Positions 51,501 through 62,108 of a stretch of DNA of 64,000 nucleotides are shown here, piece after piece (position 1 is the stretch's first letter; each line of letters starts with the position of its first letter). The notes below the pieces were generated by a model. The model searched no databases. It was not told the origin of the DNA and saw nothing but the letters and a program-made list of their open reading frames with translations. Made by a program: the position numbers and the translations under genes. The DNA comes from Sabethes cyaneus (lineage: Eukaryota; Arthropoda; Insecta; Diptera; Culicidae), in NCBI RefSeq assembly GCF_943734655.1, contig NC_071353.1:25406501-25470500 (forward strand). Direction: 5' to 3'.

Positions 51501-52011
51501 TAGCAGTAGGGGCCGTCTGATGACCAGCGTAGCCATGTCGATGCTAAGGTATGGTGCACCAGCCTGGGCCTCAGCAATGGGTAATAAGCGCAATCAGGCA
51601 CGCCTGAAAATAGTGTTCAGGGTGATGGTGCTGCGAGAAGCGTGCGGGTATCGCACCATACCGCTTAATGCGATGGACATTATTGCGAATATGCCTCTTA
51701 TATGCTTACTCCTAAACGAGGATGCCAATTTCCACAGGGAGAGAAACGTCAGAAACATTCGGGATAGGGTTAGGCCGGACTCTATAACTAGGTGGCAGAG
51801 GGAATGGGACAATGCCGCGCACAGCAAATGGGTCCATAGGTTGATCCAAAACATCTCATCTTGGGTCGGCAGAAGGCATGGAGAGTGTGTACTGTAGCCG
51901 AGGAAACTCCGAAGCATGTACTGTTTCACTTCCTGCGCTTCGAAGCCACTCGGTGCGAGATACTTGCCATCGTTGGAGTAGACGCCAAGGCCGACAACAG
52001 TGTACATAGAA
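51490..52011 (+). pseudogene. R1-like retrotransposon ORF2 C-terminal fragment
   Basis: 51520-51897 encodes SMLRYGAPAWASAM, LKIVFRVMVLREACGYRTIP, ITRWQREWDNAAHSKWVHRL and ISSWVGRRHGE. After a deletion, AEETPKHVLFHFLRFEATRC follows in another frame. This is the region between RT thumb and the terminal Cys/His motif in R1-type elements (RxWQxEWDxxxxGRWTHRLIP-like). Clade from memory. Endonuclease and RT catalytic parts absent. Confidence 0.65.
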
Positions 52012-52100
52012 TAGGCCGCATGAATAAAACAGCTTGCTTTGCTTTTCTCGTATAAATCTTATGGGAGAGCTTGCTGTAACTGTTTTATTCATACGGCCTA
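52012..52100. repeat. 89-bp hairpin with 21-bp arms
   Basis: TAGGCCGCATGAATAAAACA (52012 on) pairs with TGTTTTATTCATACGGCCTA (ending 52100) with one mismatch. It interrupts the R1-like fragment and could be a tiny MITE (TA at the outer ends). Confidence 0.6.
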
Positions 52101-52249
52101 ATGTGCGAGAGCAGCGGGCGTCGATAAGGCAGTGACGGACGTCATGACGGAGTTACTAAAACGGGAGCAACGGCAAAGATTACTAAGATGATGCTTAGGC
52201 ACCTCCTCTCTCCCGAAGTAATACTTCACAGTGGTTCCTAGCCTCCGCT
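52101..52249. other. R1-like 3' remnant or spacer
   Basis: Probably noncoding 3' sequence of the R1-like fragment; no motif. Confidence 0.3.
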
Positions 52250-52660
52250 TTCCGGCGTTCTGGCGTATAATGCCTTCGCCATCCCAATGTACCTAGGAGT
52301 ATTCCATACTCTTGCAACAACCCTTTGCGTGAATCGAAAGGACTCGAGTGTGCCACCGAAACACGTACGTAGCAACGTGGCGCTCGTGGTTTTGATTATC
52401 CACGTCAGTTTATCTGTAAGCCCGTTGTCGTGTATTATCTGTTATAGCAATTCGCACTCGACTGTATCGTTTGCCGCCCTGGAATCTACAAAAATAGGAT
52501 GCATGGGCACGTTGTACTACTAACATTTCTGGAGGACTTGTCGGAGTGTGAAAATTTAATCCACAATAGCATGGGCCCTCACAAACCCCACCTAGTGCCA
52601 CTCTTCGAAATCCCTTGCTATTAGGGATAACCGACCTAACAAGATCTGGGTAGAGTATCT
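52250..52660 (-). pseudogene. Decayed RT fragment, minus strand
   Basis: Minus-strand reading around 52.46-52.51 kb gives PMHPIFVDSRAANDTVE, a damaged motif A (compare THHLFVDFKAAYDTID in copy B). Nearby words match the TLRQxLxK region. The rest is too decayed to follow. Confidence 0.5.
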
Positions 52661-52790
52661 TGTTGTTTATACTTAAGTACTTTTGTCATTTTGATACATC
52701 GCCTTATGCTTTATAACTATATAATTACCTATTAAAAGATGTGGCTTTTCGGTCTCGGGTTTCTTACGAAAACTTTATTTTACGTTTTCG

Positions 52791-52828
52791 GCTGACGTTT
52801 CGAAGGTCTATGCCTTCATCCTCGGAGC
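52791..52828 (-). ncRNA. Hammerhead-like motif, left PLE arm
   Basis: Mirror copy of 56748-56785: GCT, CCGAGGAT, GAAGG, 6-nt loop, CCTTC, GAA, ACGTC, AGC, on the minus strand. Confidence 0.45.
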
Positions 52829-53178
52829 AACTATTGTTATAAAACATTACAATTATTTAAACAATCTTCGTCATTACACATACAATTACTTACAACGTTA
52901 ACAAATGTTTTCTTAGTCAAGTGTTTGAATTTAAACGTGAGAATGTTGATTTTGTTTAACCCTCTATACTGAAAGCATAACAAAATGAACGGAAACGGAC
53001 TTTTTACAACTAACTATTGTATAAGATAATTTAAAATTCTAACTTACACTATAACCTTCCACGCACATCACAACCAGACCGATTATTCCAATATGAACTT
53101 TCTAATATGCTGCTGTAAACGAAGCTTATACTGTATTTAATTTGAGAGACGGAGAGAAAGAGAGCACAAATTAGACGG

Positions 53179-54846
53179 TTACTGAGCAAGTGAATGCAAA
53201 ATACCCGAATATGCCACATTTAAATTGTTCGTATCAGTTCTAAAATTAATTGTAAGTTGGTCCGTAAATATATGGCACATTTCAAGTATTTGCAGTGCTT
53301 GAACTCGATTATCTTGATTTAAAATCGTTACTTTGGATAGATCAAAATTATGATCATTATCTATCATGTGTACCATCAGCGCCGTCTTTTTGAACTCATC
53401 TTTTTTGTTACTCTCCGCACTGCCCGACGCATTAAACTCTTGATATCGTTTCATAAGTGAACGATGACCAGACAAACGTTGCTTGAGTTGTTGTGTTGTT
53501 AACCCAATGTATGCACTGTCGCAGTCTATGCAAGGTATGCGATAGATTACATTGCGCTTAAAAAGTGTTGGAGTCGGATCTTTTAATTTTGAAAACAAAA
53601 TTGAATTTGTTTTCGAACACTTAAAACCCAATTTAACGTTTTTGAAGTTTCTGCGTATTATTCTTGCAAGTGCGGGAGTTAGAGCGTCAACGTGATGAAG
53701 AGATCGATAAACTTGCGGTGTATTCTCAGTGGTAACACTATTTCCATTTCCATTTGCCACTCTGTTCATCAAGCGGTTGACGAGAGCGATCGGGTAATTG
53801 TTTTTAGCCAAATACTCACGCACCGTTTTCTTCTTCTCTGCTAGCGGTTTGCATGTTGATAAGCGAAAAACTCGACTTATGAAACCGCTAGCCGTGTTAA
53901 GCTTCTGTGTTAGTGGGTGCAACGAAAGATAATTTAAAATTCGTCCCGAAGAAACGGATTTCATGTACCAGTCGGTGACGATTTTTTGTTCCTCGGTTCT
54001 TATTAGAATCATATCCAAGTAGGGCAAACGATTTTCATTTTCAACTTCACACGTGAATTGAATATGTGAGTCGTACGCGTTGAGAGCGTTCTTAACATGC
54101 TCAATTTTGTTTGGGGGAACAGCGGCTATCAAATCGTCCACGTATTTTTTAACAAATGGAATGGGAATATCGATCATCTTCAGCACATTGTCTAGTAGCG
54201 TTTCCATTACGAGGTCAGCAAGTGCCGGGGAGAGAGGATTCCCCATTGCAGTGCCTGCCAATTGCCGAAAGTACATGCCACGGAAGACGAAATAACTGGA
54301 GGAGAGATTAAATTCGATCAGTTTTGTAAACATGTCTATGCTTTTGATGGTTGTATTTTTCTCAATTGCACTCCAATTATTTCGCACCGCTTCAATTACC
54401 AAATGTCTTGGTATACACGTAAACAAGCTGACGACATCGAATGACACCAGTACATATTCTGGTGGTAAGCTTACATTGTTTATGAATGAGCAAAATTCAT
54501 ATGAATTTCGAACATTGTATTTGTTCTGATCTATCGATTGTCGTAGTATGTTCGCCAGATATTTAGAGAGATCATAAGTTGGGCAATTAATGCAAGATAG
54601 TATGACTCTGAGAGGGCTACCCGGCTTGTGTATTTTGGGTAGACCATAAATTCTGGGACAAGTAGCGTGATACGTGATCAACCTAGACTTGGTTTGTTGG
54701 TCGATCATTTTCTGATCGTACAGAGCATTCACCAGCTGGTTGTTTTTCGTTTGAATTTTGCTCGTGAGATCTGTATCGATCCGTTCGTATGTATTTACGT
54801 CGTCAACAAGGGATTGCATTTTGGACTCATATTCGTTTCTATTCAT
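53179..54846 (-). CDS. PLE reverse transcriptase plus GIY-YIG endonuclease (left copy, N-terminally truncated)
   Basis: 555 codons from the first PLE-derived ATG, uninterrupted. RT part: GLPKIHKPGSPLRVILSCIN, then VSFDVVSLFTCIP (motif A Asp), LAGTAMGNPLSPALADLVME (motif B), KYVDDLIAA (motif C YVDD) and NRLPYLDMILIR. The GIY-YIG part at the C-terminus: VIYRIPCIDCDSAYIGLTTQ, QRLSGHR, ALMVHMIDNDHNFD and LQILEMCHIF. The residues just before the ATG (KTVI) fit the PLE pattern TVxMxxxEY, so the copy is truncated upstream rather than starting here. It lacks roughly the first third of a complete PLE protein. All visible catalytic residues are kept. Confidence 0.85.
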   Translation of the reverse strand: MNRNEYESKMQSLVDDVNTYERIDTDLTSKIQTKNNQLVNALYDQKMIDQQTKSRLITYHATCPRIYGLPKIHKPGSPLRVILSCINCPTYDLSKYLANILRQSIDQNKYNVRNSYEFCSFINNVSLPPEYVLVSFDVVSLFTCIPRHLVIEAVRNNWSAIEKNTTIKSIDMFTKLIEFNLSSSYFVFRGMYFRQLAGTAMGNPLSPALADLVMETLLDNVLKMIDIPIPFVKKYVDDLIAAVPPNKIEHVKNALNAYDSHIQFTCEVENENRLPYLDMILIRTEEQKIVTDWYMKSVSSGRILNYLSLHPLTQKLNTASGFISRVFRLSTCKPLAEKKKTVREYLAKNNYPIALVNRLMNRVANGNGNSVTTENTPQVYRSLHHVDALTPALARIIRRNFKNVKLGFKCSKTNSILFSKLKDPTPTLFKRNVIYRIPCIDCDSAYIGLTTQQLKQRLSGHRSLMKRYQEFNASGSAESNKKDEFKKTALMVHMIDNDHNFDLSKVTILNQDNRVQALQILEMCHIFTDQLTINFRTDTNNLNVAYSGILHSLAQ

Positions 54847-54858
54847 TATAACTGTTTT
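54718..54858 (-). other. Unique centre of the PLE palindrome
   Basis: 141 bp present only in the left copy, coding for NRNEYESKMQSLVDDVNTYE and the following residues. The right copy begins abruptly at GATCAGAAAATG (54859), exactly where the left copy continues inward. Confidence 0.8.
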
Positions 54859-56397
54859 GATCAGAAAATGATCGACCAACAAACCAAGTCTAGGTTGATC
54901 ACGTATCACGCTACTTGTCCCAGAATTTATGGTCTACCCAAAATACACAAGCCGGGTAGCCCTCTCAGAGTCATACTATCTTGCATTAATTGCCCAACTT
55001 ATGATCTCTCTAAATATCTGGCGAACATACTACGACAATCGATAGATCAGAACAAATACAATGTTCGAAATTCATATGAATTTTGCTCATTCATAAACAA
55101 TGTAAGCTTACCACCAGAATATGTACTGGTGTCATTCGATGTCGTCAGCTTGTTTACGTGTATACCAAGACATTTGGTAATTGAAGCGGTGCGAAATAAT
55201 TGGAGTGCAATTGAGAAAAATACAACCATCAAAAGCATAGACATGTTTACAAAACTGATCGAATTTAATCTCTCCTCCAGTTATTTCGTCTTCCGTGGCA
55301 TGTACTTTCGGCAATTGGCAGGCACTGCAATGGGGAATCCTCTCTCCCCGGCACTTGCTGACCTCGTAATGGAAACGCTACTAGACAATGTGCTGAAGAT
55401 GATCGATATTCCCATTCCATTTGTTAAAAAATACGTGGACGATTTGATAGCCGCTGTTCCCCCAAACAAAATTGAGCATGTTAAGAACGCTCTCAACGCG
55501 TACGACTCACATATTCAATTCACGTGTGAAGTTGAAAATGAAAATCGTTTGCCCTACTTGGATATGATTCTAATAAGAACCGAGGAACAAAAAATCGTCA
55601 CCGACTGGTACATGAAATCCGTTTCTTCGGGACGAATTTTAAATTATCTTTCGTTGCACCCACTAACACAGAAGCTTAACACGGCTAGCGGTTTCATAAG
55701 TCGAGTTTTTCGCTTATCAACATGCAAACCGCTAGCAGAGAAGAAGAAAACGGTGCGTGAGTATTTGGCTAAAAACAATTACCCGATCGCTCTCGTCAAC
55801 CGCTTGATGAACAGAGTGGCAAATGGAAATGGAAATAGTGTTACCACTGAGAATACACCGCAAGTTTATCGATCTCTTCATCACGTTGACGCTCTAACTC
55901 CCGCACTTGCAAGAATAATACGCAGAAACTTCAAAAACGTTAAATTGGGTTTTAAGTGTTCGAAAACAAATTCAATTTTGTTTTCAAAATTAAAAGATCC
56001 GACTCCAACACTTTTTAAGCGCAATGTAATCTATCGCATACCTTGCATAGACTGCGACAGTGCATACATTGGGTTAACAACACAACAACTCAAGCAACGT
56101 TTGTCTGGTCATCGTTCACTTATGAAACGATATCAAGAGTTTAATGCGTCGGGCAGTGCGGAGAGTAACAAAAAAGATGAGTTCAAAAAGACGGCGCTGA
56201 TGGTACACATGATAGATAATGATCATAATTTTGATCTATCCAAAGTAACGATTTTAAATCAAGATAATCGAGTTCAAGCACTGCAAATACTTGAAATGTG
56301 CCATATATTTACGGACCAACTTACAATTAATTTTAGAACTGATACGAACAATTTAAATGTGGCATATTCGGGTATTTTGCATTCACTTGCTCAGTAA
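54859..56397 (+). CDS. PLE reverse transcriptase plus GIY-YIG endonuclease (right copy, more truncated)
   Basis: 512 codons identical in translation to the left copy from DQKMIDQQTK to the end LHSLAQ. It starts without its own N-terminus at the palindrome junction. The open frame runs on upstream to an ATG at 54667 only because antisense sequence of the left copy lacks stops; those 64 residues are not PLE protein. RT motifs A, B and C (YVDD) and the endonuclease motifs are intact. Near-identity to the left copy shows the dimer is young. Confidence 0.85.
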   Translation, partial: DQKMIDQQTKSRLITYHATCPRIYGLPKIHKPGSPLRVILSCINCPTYDLSKYLANILRQSIDQNKYNVRNSYEFCSFINNVSLPPEYVLVSFDVVSLFTCIPRHLVIEAVRNNWSAIEKNTTIKSIDMFTKLIEFNLSSSYFVFRGMYFRQLAGTAMGNPLSPALADLVMETLLDNVLKMIDIPIPFVKKYVDDLIAAVPPNKIEHVKNALNAYDSHIQFTCEVENENRLPYLDMILIRTEEQKIVTDWYMKSVSSGRILNYLSLHPLTQKLNTASGFISRVFRLSTCKPLAEKKKTVREYLAKNNYPIALVNRLMNRVANGNGNSVTTENTPQVYRSLHHVDALTPALARIIRRNFKNVKLGFKCSKTNSILFSKLKDPTPTLFKRNVIYRIPCIDCDSAYIGLTTQQLKQRLSGHRSLMKRYQEFNASGSAESNKKDEFKKTALMVHMIDNDHNFDLSKVTILNQDNRVQALQILEMCHIFTDQLTINFRTDTNNLNVAYSGILHSLAQ

Positions 56398-56747
56398 CCG
56401 TCTAATTTGTGCTCTCTTTCTCTCCGTCTCTCAAATTAAATACAGTATAAGCTTCGTTTACAGCAGCATATTAGAAAGTTCATATTGGAATAATCGGTCT
56501 GGTTGTGATGTGCGTGGAAGGTTATAGTGTAAGTTAGAATTTTAAATTATCTTATACAATAGTTAGTTGTAAAAAGTCCGTTTCCGTTCATTTTGTTATG
56601 CTTTCAGTATAGAGGGTTAAACAAAATCAACATTCTCACGTTTAAATTCAAACACTTGACTAAGAAAACATTTGTTAACGTTGTAAGTAATTGTATGTGT
56701 AATGACGAAGATTGTTTAAATAATTGTAATGTTTTATAACAATAGTT

Positions 56748-56785
56748 GCTCCGAGGATGAAGGCATAGACCTTCGAAACGTCAGC
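56748..56785 (+). ncRNA. Hammerhead-like motif, right PLE arm
   Basis: GCT (can pair with AGC), CCGAGGAT core, stem II GAAGG/CCTTC around a 6-nt loop, GAA, ACGTC, AGC. Compared with the first PLE (990-1028) both stems differ yet remain paired. Departures from the canonical core are C for U at the second core position and one extra base before stem II. Confidence 0.5.
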
Positions 56786-56884
56786 CGAAAACGTAAAATA
56801 AAGTTTTCGTAAGAAACCCGAGACCGAAAAGCCACATCTTTTAATACAAATACAACGGTCTATTATAATTATTATATAATTACC

Positions 56885-59289
56885 GTGACAAAACATTTTT
56901 AACGCGAAGATTTAATAATTTCCTATTTTCCATATGACCACCGCTGTAAACTGTCACGCACATGGCAGCAGTGGATGGACACATCCCACGGCCAGCAGCT
57001 TCGGGGATCCGACCGGCCGATGATGGATGGTGGCCCGCTCGCTCTCCTGACACAAACAGTGCACAATGAATGTAATTATTCAATTTAGCTTAATAAAATC
57101 ATTCCTACGAACGGAGCGAACGGATCGGCAAATGTCGCACGCGGTGAATGAGAAGTCACCCCAGACAGGCTCTGAAAAGCTCGTGCTGTAGGGAGAGAGA
57201 GCGAGAAAAAAAAGAAAAATACATTAGTTTGCACGCGTACAGTCCGGTCTCGGGGTTGGAAAGTGCCACTTACATTCATAACATGGAGGTACAGGAATAC
57301 CGTCACAGTATCGCATACAAAGCATCCCATCGGGAAGCGGTAGCCAGTACCGTAGCCGCCGCGGGGGATCGCAACCGCGGGCGGAACAATCCATGGTTTA
57401 GAGATTGAAAAGCAACCAGAGTGACAGAGAGAAAGCGAGAAAGAAAGAAAGTGTGGTGGCATATGGATGGGATCACCATAATAGTTATAATGATAATAAA
57501 AAAAGAAAGAAAGTGCTGTCGGTAATTGTATAATGAGAGATTTCAGAATAGCACGAGAAGGAAATTAAGGTTTAATTGGGACCATTCAAATTTTTTTTGT
57601 GGCAATTGTTTTCGGTTTCCTTGTGGAATACGTTAATGTAATATTTGAAGCGCAGCTGAGCGGGTAATTTGGTTCCCGTTGATAAGTATGTAAGGTTGTA
57701 ATTTTACTAAGTTGCAACTAATTATTGCATTTGTGGGCTAGTTTTTGTCGTATGATGGTGATGATATAATTAACATACGACTTGCCGTACTAAAAGATAA
57801 TTTTTAGACGCTTAGATTAGGTACTAATCAATTTAAATTCCTTGATTCGCCTTGCGGAAGCCTGTTAAAGGCATTAAGTAAAAAAGTTTTACAATTTTGA
57901 CCAAAATAATATGGGTAAATATTTTTTTTTTAACTTTTTCCGTAGAATGCAATATTTTCAACATTTTTTTGAGATATTCTACTATAGCACAATTTATTTT
58001 AAGAAATATTCTTCTAGATTATACAAAATTATTTATGAGCAATGGGTGTATAAAATTGTTGATTCTTGTAAAAAATATTGGAAAACCGTTATTATTCATG
58101 TATTACATAATCATGTATCCCCTTTTTGTGCATCGGATGGAGGCTTCTTCATTACCGCGGAAGCAGCGTTCAGGTGAGAGACTGCAAATACCTGGTTATT
58201 AAGTTTAATGACGACTAATCTTATCGAACAGGTTCGTAGTTCCGCATTCAGACGATTGCTAATTGCTCAGCTGCTAATATATCCCAGCGATTCATCTGTA
58301 TCTAACGCTACATGCATAGCAAACCAAACGTTTCATGTTGCATGACATTAATCGAAGCAGAATGTGTGAATAATTGATAACAGACAGCTTTACAGCTACA
58401 CGTATCCACCTAGCATAGTTTTGCTCGAACTCGAACTAGCAGATCTACTCATCTGCTTAGGGATGGGCTACAACTTTCATGGCAGACAGGGGCAATAGCT
58501 TCATTGACCAGCTTCAGGATCTTCAGTTCAATCAAACTCAACCGGTCCCGCATCACTTTCGTCAGAGTCGGTGCTTGAACCACAAACGGTTTTCGTACGT
58601 GACCACTATCCTGCACTGAGATTTTTCCAACCGCTGCTGCTAGTTCAGTTCGGTGGGCAAGAGTTATTCAGGATGGAACAAAATTAGGGAAAGCGAGCGA
58701 GAGCCACGTGCTCGTTAAAGCTAAACGAGTGAATAGGATGCTGCATGCTCACGAGCGGGAACGACGAACTAGAAGCATATTAAGTGATTGTCCGTAAATG
58801 AATGGTTGTTTCTGTGGAAAAGTTTCGGATTAACTGTGCTGGCTAATGGTAGGTTGTTGGACCTGTTGGAGCGAAAACCAAAGAATGTGCGATATAGTGG
58901 TTAAGGATGGGTTAACTCACTTTTCTGTTCTGTACAGCTCCCAGCCGTAGTGGTGAGCTTACACATTCGTTTGTCCTACTGGAGGATGTGGCTTTAATCA
59001 CAAACGAACCAAAATGGATCTGAGATTAGTAAAACTGACTAACAACAGACCGTTACTATAAAAAAATGTCAGTGGACTTGTTAGGTTGTATCGAATCTCA
59101 CTTCAAAGTATGTTTTTCAACCACCTCTAGAAAGGGCTCTAGCATTTCAGGTACAACATTGCATGTTCTTTACAACTGCTGGTAAGTCTGGTTTGACGAT
59201 TGTAAGGGCGTAAGTGTATTTTTTTAAATATCTGATATGTTAAATTCGACTACTCTATCAATGTCAGTTAGTTCCATATGATACCTCCA
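56885..59289. other. Unassigned DNA
   Basis: No repeat ends or coding motifs supported. 56.9-57.4 kb is moderately GC-rich, with a purine stretch (GGGAGAGAGAGCGAGAAAAA near 57192). Open frames are short and without motifs. Confidence 0.3.
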
Positions 59290-59660
59290 TAGGGATACCT
59301 CGATATAAGACAGCCTCGTTATAAAACAACCTCGAAATAAGACAATTCGATATAAGACCATTTTTGTCTTATATCGAAACAAATCCCTTTGACATAGCTG
59401 GTAACAATACCAGAGCTGATTTTCCATTCTGAAATCGGCGCCATGAAGATGTTCATTATTTCAAAATAACCCCAAAAATTGTAAAAATTAATAGTTCGAA
59501 CAATAATAAATAGTTCAAAAACCGTATACACATAACACAGAGCAAAACTGGCGACCGCTAATGCAATTTTTTATTGAAAAAACCATGTTTCGTTATAAAA
59601 CAATTTCGATATAAGACAACTTTTAGAAATTATAAATTGTCTTATATCGAAATATCCCTG
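59290..59660. mobile_element. pogo-type MITE, (C)AGGGATAYYTCGATATAAGACA termini
   Basis: The left end AGGGATACCTCGATATAAGA and right reverse complement CAGGGATATTTCGATATAAG are inverted copies with TA at the right edge (59661-59662). TTCGATATAAGAC and CGTTATAAAACAA recur inside in both senses. CAG ends with TCGATATAA-type subterminal words recall pogo/Tigger TIRs. Confidence 0.65.
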
Positions 59661-59856
59661 TATTGATAAAACGCTATTAAATTTGAGGTATAGTCGCCAG
59701 AAATTATGAATTGGCTTCGACTATTTTAGGCCCATTTTTTATCGTGATGTATGTGTTGATTAAATTTCCGGCAGGCCGAAGGCGCCTGTGTGGTACAAAT
59801 TATAACAGTTATCAGTGTTAGCATTACCATTAGCATATGAGGTTGCACACATCGTA
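59661..59856. other. Spacer
   Basis: Nothing recognised. Confidence 0.35.
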
Positions 59857-59926
59857 TAGGGTGTCGAATAAGTTCGAATACACTCTAAAAATGTGTTTAA
59901 AAACTAAAAATACAAGTTATTCTGAG
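59857..59926 (-). repeat. Probable terminal repeat of the maT-like element
   Basis: TAGGGTGTCGAATAAGTTCG at about 59857-59876, next to TA, lies just past the transposase stop. It resembles maT-type ends. The matching end was not found beyond 60.9 kb. Confidence 0.45.
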
Positions 59927-60880
59927 TCAATTTTTATTGAAGCAGTGTTTATTGAGAACCTTTACGACATATTGGGTGGAAGCACCCTCCCCCCCGTTGT
60001 GCATTATGACGAGCTTGAGACGTTTCTCAAAAGAATTACACGTGGCACGCACCTGGTCCATGGACCTCTTGTCCCAGATCTTGGAAATAAGCTTTTTAAA
60101 TTGGTCCATAGTGCTCACTTTATGTTTGCTCGGCTTGGTCAGCATGTACGACCATACATAAAAGTCCAAGGGATTAAGATCCAGGGAGCTGAGAGGCCAC
60201 AAAGTCTTATCGAGAAAATCAGTCAAATTCTCCCGACACCACGCTTGGACGATCTTCGCCGTGTGGGCCGGTGCGCCGTCCTGTTGAAAGACGTAATGGC
60301 CTTTCCCGTAAAGATCACGAAGTGCTGGGGCCACAACCTTCTGCAGAACCGCGGTTTTATAGTACGTTGCGTTGCGTTTCACGTTTTTCTCGATAAACAA
60401 CAGTGGAAACTTCCCACGCTTGGATACGGCCCCCCAAACCATCACCGACGCGCCGCTTTGGAACCGCGGGATGTTTATGTGGGACGGGAGGATGCTGGCC
60501 AACGTCGGCGCCTACAGCCGATCATTTTGGACATTGTGCAGCTGTTGCAAGATGAAGAGTTTCTCATCAGAAAACACGAACTCCTAACCAGCGTGACGCG
60601 AAAGTATCCGTTTTGCTCTGTCCAGCCTCCTCTTCGTTGTAGCCTCCAATACCCCATGAACCTTGCCTTTCTTGTACGGCTTGCATCCCAGGTCCTTCGC
60701 CATGATGGTGTGGGCAGTCCCGATCGACACATCCAGGTCAACAGCGATCTTCCGGATCGAGCGGTTTATTTTTCGGCGAACCCGTTCCCTCACCACCTTG
60801 ATGACTGCTGGCGTCCTCGCCGAACGCGGCCTCCCCGCAGTGGTCCAAAAAGGCGAAAAGCGGATTTTTTTTTTGATTTC
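59927..60880 (-). pseudogene. maT-like (DD37D) transposase, two in-frame stops
   Basis: Minus strand: RPRSARTPAVIKVVRERVRR, NRSIRKIAVDLDVSIGTAHT (second helix-turn-helix), a stop near 60.58 kb, EFVFSDEKLFILQQ (first Asp), a second stop near 60.50 kb, then SGASVMVWGAVSKRGKFPL, YVFQQDGAPAHTAKIVQAWC (second Asp) and SSLDLNPLDFYVW (third Asp). I count 37 residues between the second and third Asp, the DD37D spacing of maT elements. Both stops are in the same frame as the rest, so decay is mild. The extreme N-terminus is missing. Confidence 0.8.
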
Positions 60881-60969
60881 ATTTCATCATTTATGGTATT
60901 CAGCACTTTTGTTCGTATGAATATCCCCCTTAATCTAAAACTGTCAAAAGTTAGTCATTGCTAACTATA

Positions 60970-62108
60970 ATGAAAATAAAAAAATAACTTTTCTGTGTTA
61001 GGAAATAAAGACATAGTTTCTTCGGCAATGTTGTAAATAATGTAAAAACAAGCAGCTTTGCTGAAAAAATAAAATTTCTATTTTTATCGAGTGCTGAACT
61101 ATAAGGAATATTCCTTAAAACTTCTTTAAAAATTGGTTTTTCATACTTAGCTTTTGTTAGTTGCATTTTATAAGAATTCAATGTCGATTATCGAAGCATT
61201 CAAAATACACGTTTTTGCAGAAGACCGCGAATCTCTTGGACATTTACTTGCTCTGCTTGTGGACCCAGTAGTATATATGGACTTGGACTTGTGGACAAGT
61301 AGTATATATGGGTCCAAATTTGAACCAAACTTTGCCAGATTGTTCGTTTTCGGTCAGAAAGTAAAAATCTAAACTTTGGTGCCGGTTGGACATTCCCTCG
61401 ATTGATGGAAGCACCTCCATTTTGAGGGAACCCGTGTTTGTCAAACCATCCTTTTTTCTTTTGCTTATATCTCCGGAAATATTAGGTTTAGAAAGACACT
61501 ATTTTCACATTTTCAAAGGAAATTACCCAAGGAAGTCGAAAAAGGTATTATTTTTGAGCGCCATATATATTCAAAAATATACTCAAAATATCTAAAAAAT
61601 CTCATTCGCGATTTAAAATCAAATTTAAATTCATAAGAAACGCAAAATCAGAAAAGTGTTGCAAGTAATCCCGTTTACTGGGTAACTTGCAAAAACCCTA
61701 TTTTCCGTTTTATTCTACAGGCTCATTTAGTTGATAATTTTTCTCATAATCATAAATCAAAAGTACTGACCACTATACAAGTTTTGGCTACTTACACCTA
61801 AACGGTGCACTTAGAAAGTTATACTAAGTCAAAGTTCAAAAGTGTTGCAAGTATCCCCGGATGACGGTATATTATACCTCGATAATTTCTGCTTTCCAAT
61901 TGATAGCTATTCTTGTGCATCGGGCATGTAAGATCTTCCAACCCATCCGCCAGAAGTATGTCCCGATGAATTTTAGAAATACACTTACTGAATGCCCCAT
62001 CTTGCTCCGGGCCGATCCCCCCGTTTATGTCTCAGACGCTTGTACATCTGTCCGAAAATTCCCTTGTTTTTTGTTTGTTTTGAATTTCGTTTAAGAGTCG
62101 TGATAATC
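60970..62108. other. Unassigned AT-rich DNA
   Basis: AAAAGTGTTGCAAGTA occurs twice in the same orientation, at about 61651 and 61838. No coding region supported. Confidence 0.3.

Larger units (their letters stand above)
52718..56884. mobile_element. Penelope-like element, head-to-head inverted dimer
   Basis: Two copies of one PLE face away from each other at their 3' ends. The left arm (52730-54717) and right arm (54859-56846) are both 1,988 bp, mirror images with no indel, and encode identical protein over the shared part. The centre (54718-54858, 141 bp) belongs to the longer left copy. TATATAATTACC lies at 52718-52729 and 56873-56884, a 12-bp target-site duplication, so the dimer was inserted as one unit. 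26 bp at the right edge (56847-56872) have no mirror. Inverted and truncated PLE arrangements are known from Penelope itself. Confidence 0.9.

Noticed and set aside
54667..54858. Apparent N-terminal extension of the right PLE protein
   Set aside because: It is antisense of the left copy across the palindrome junction, not PLE coding sequence.
61651..61861. Direct repeat AAAAGTGTTGCAAGTA twice
   Set aside because: Only about 20 bp, no inverted partner and no defined body; could be chance or a relic.
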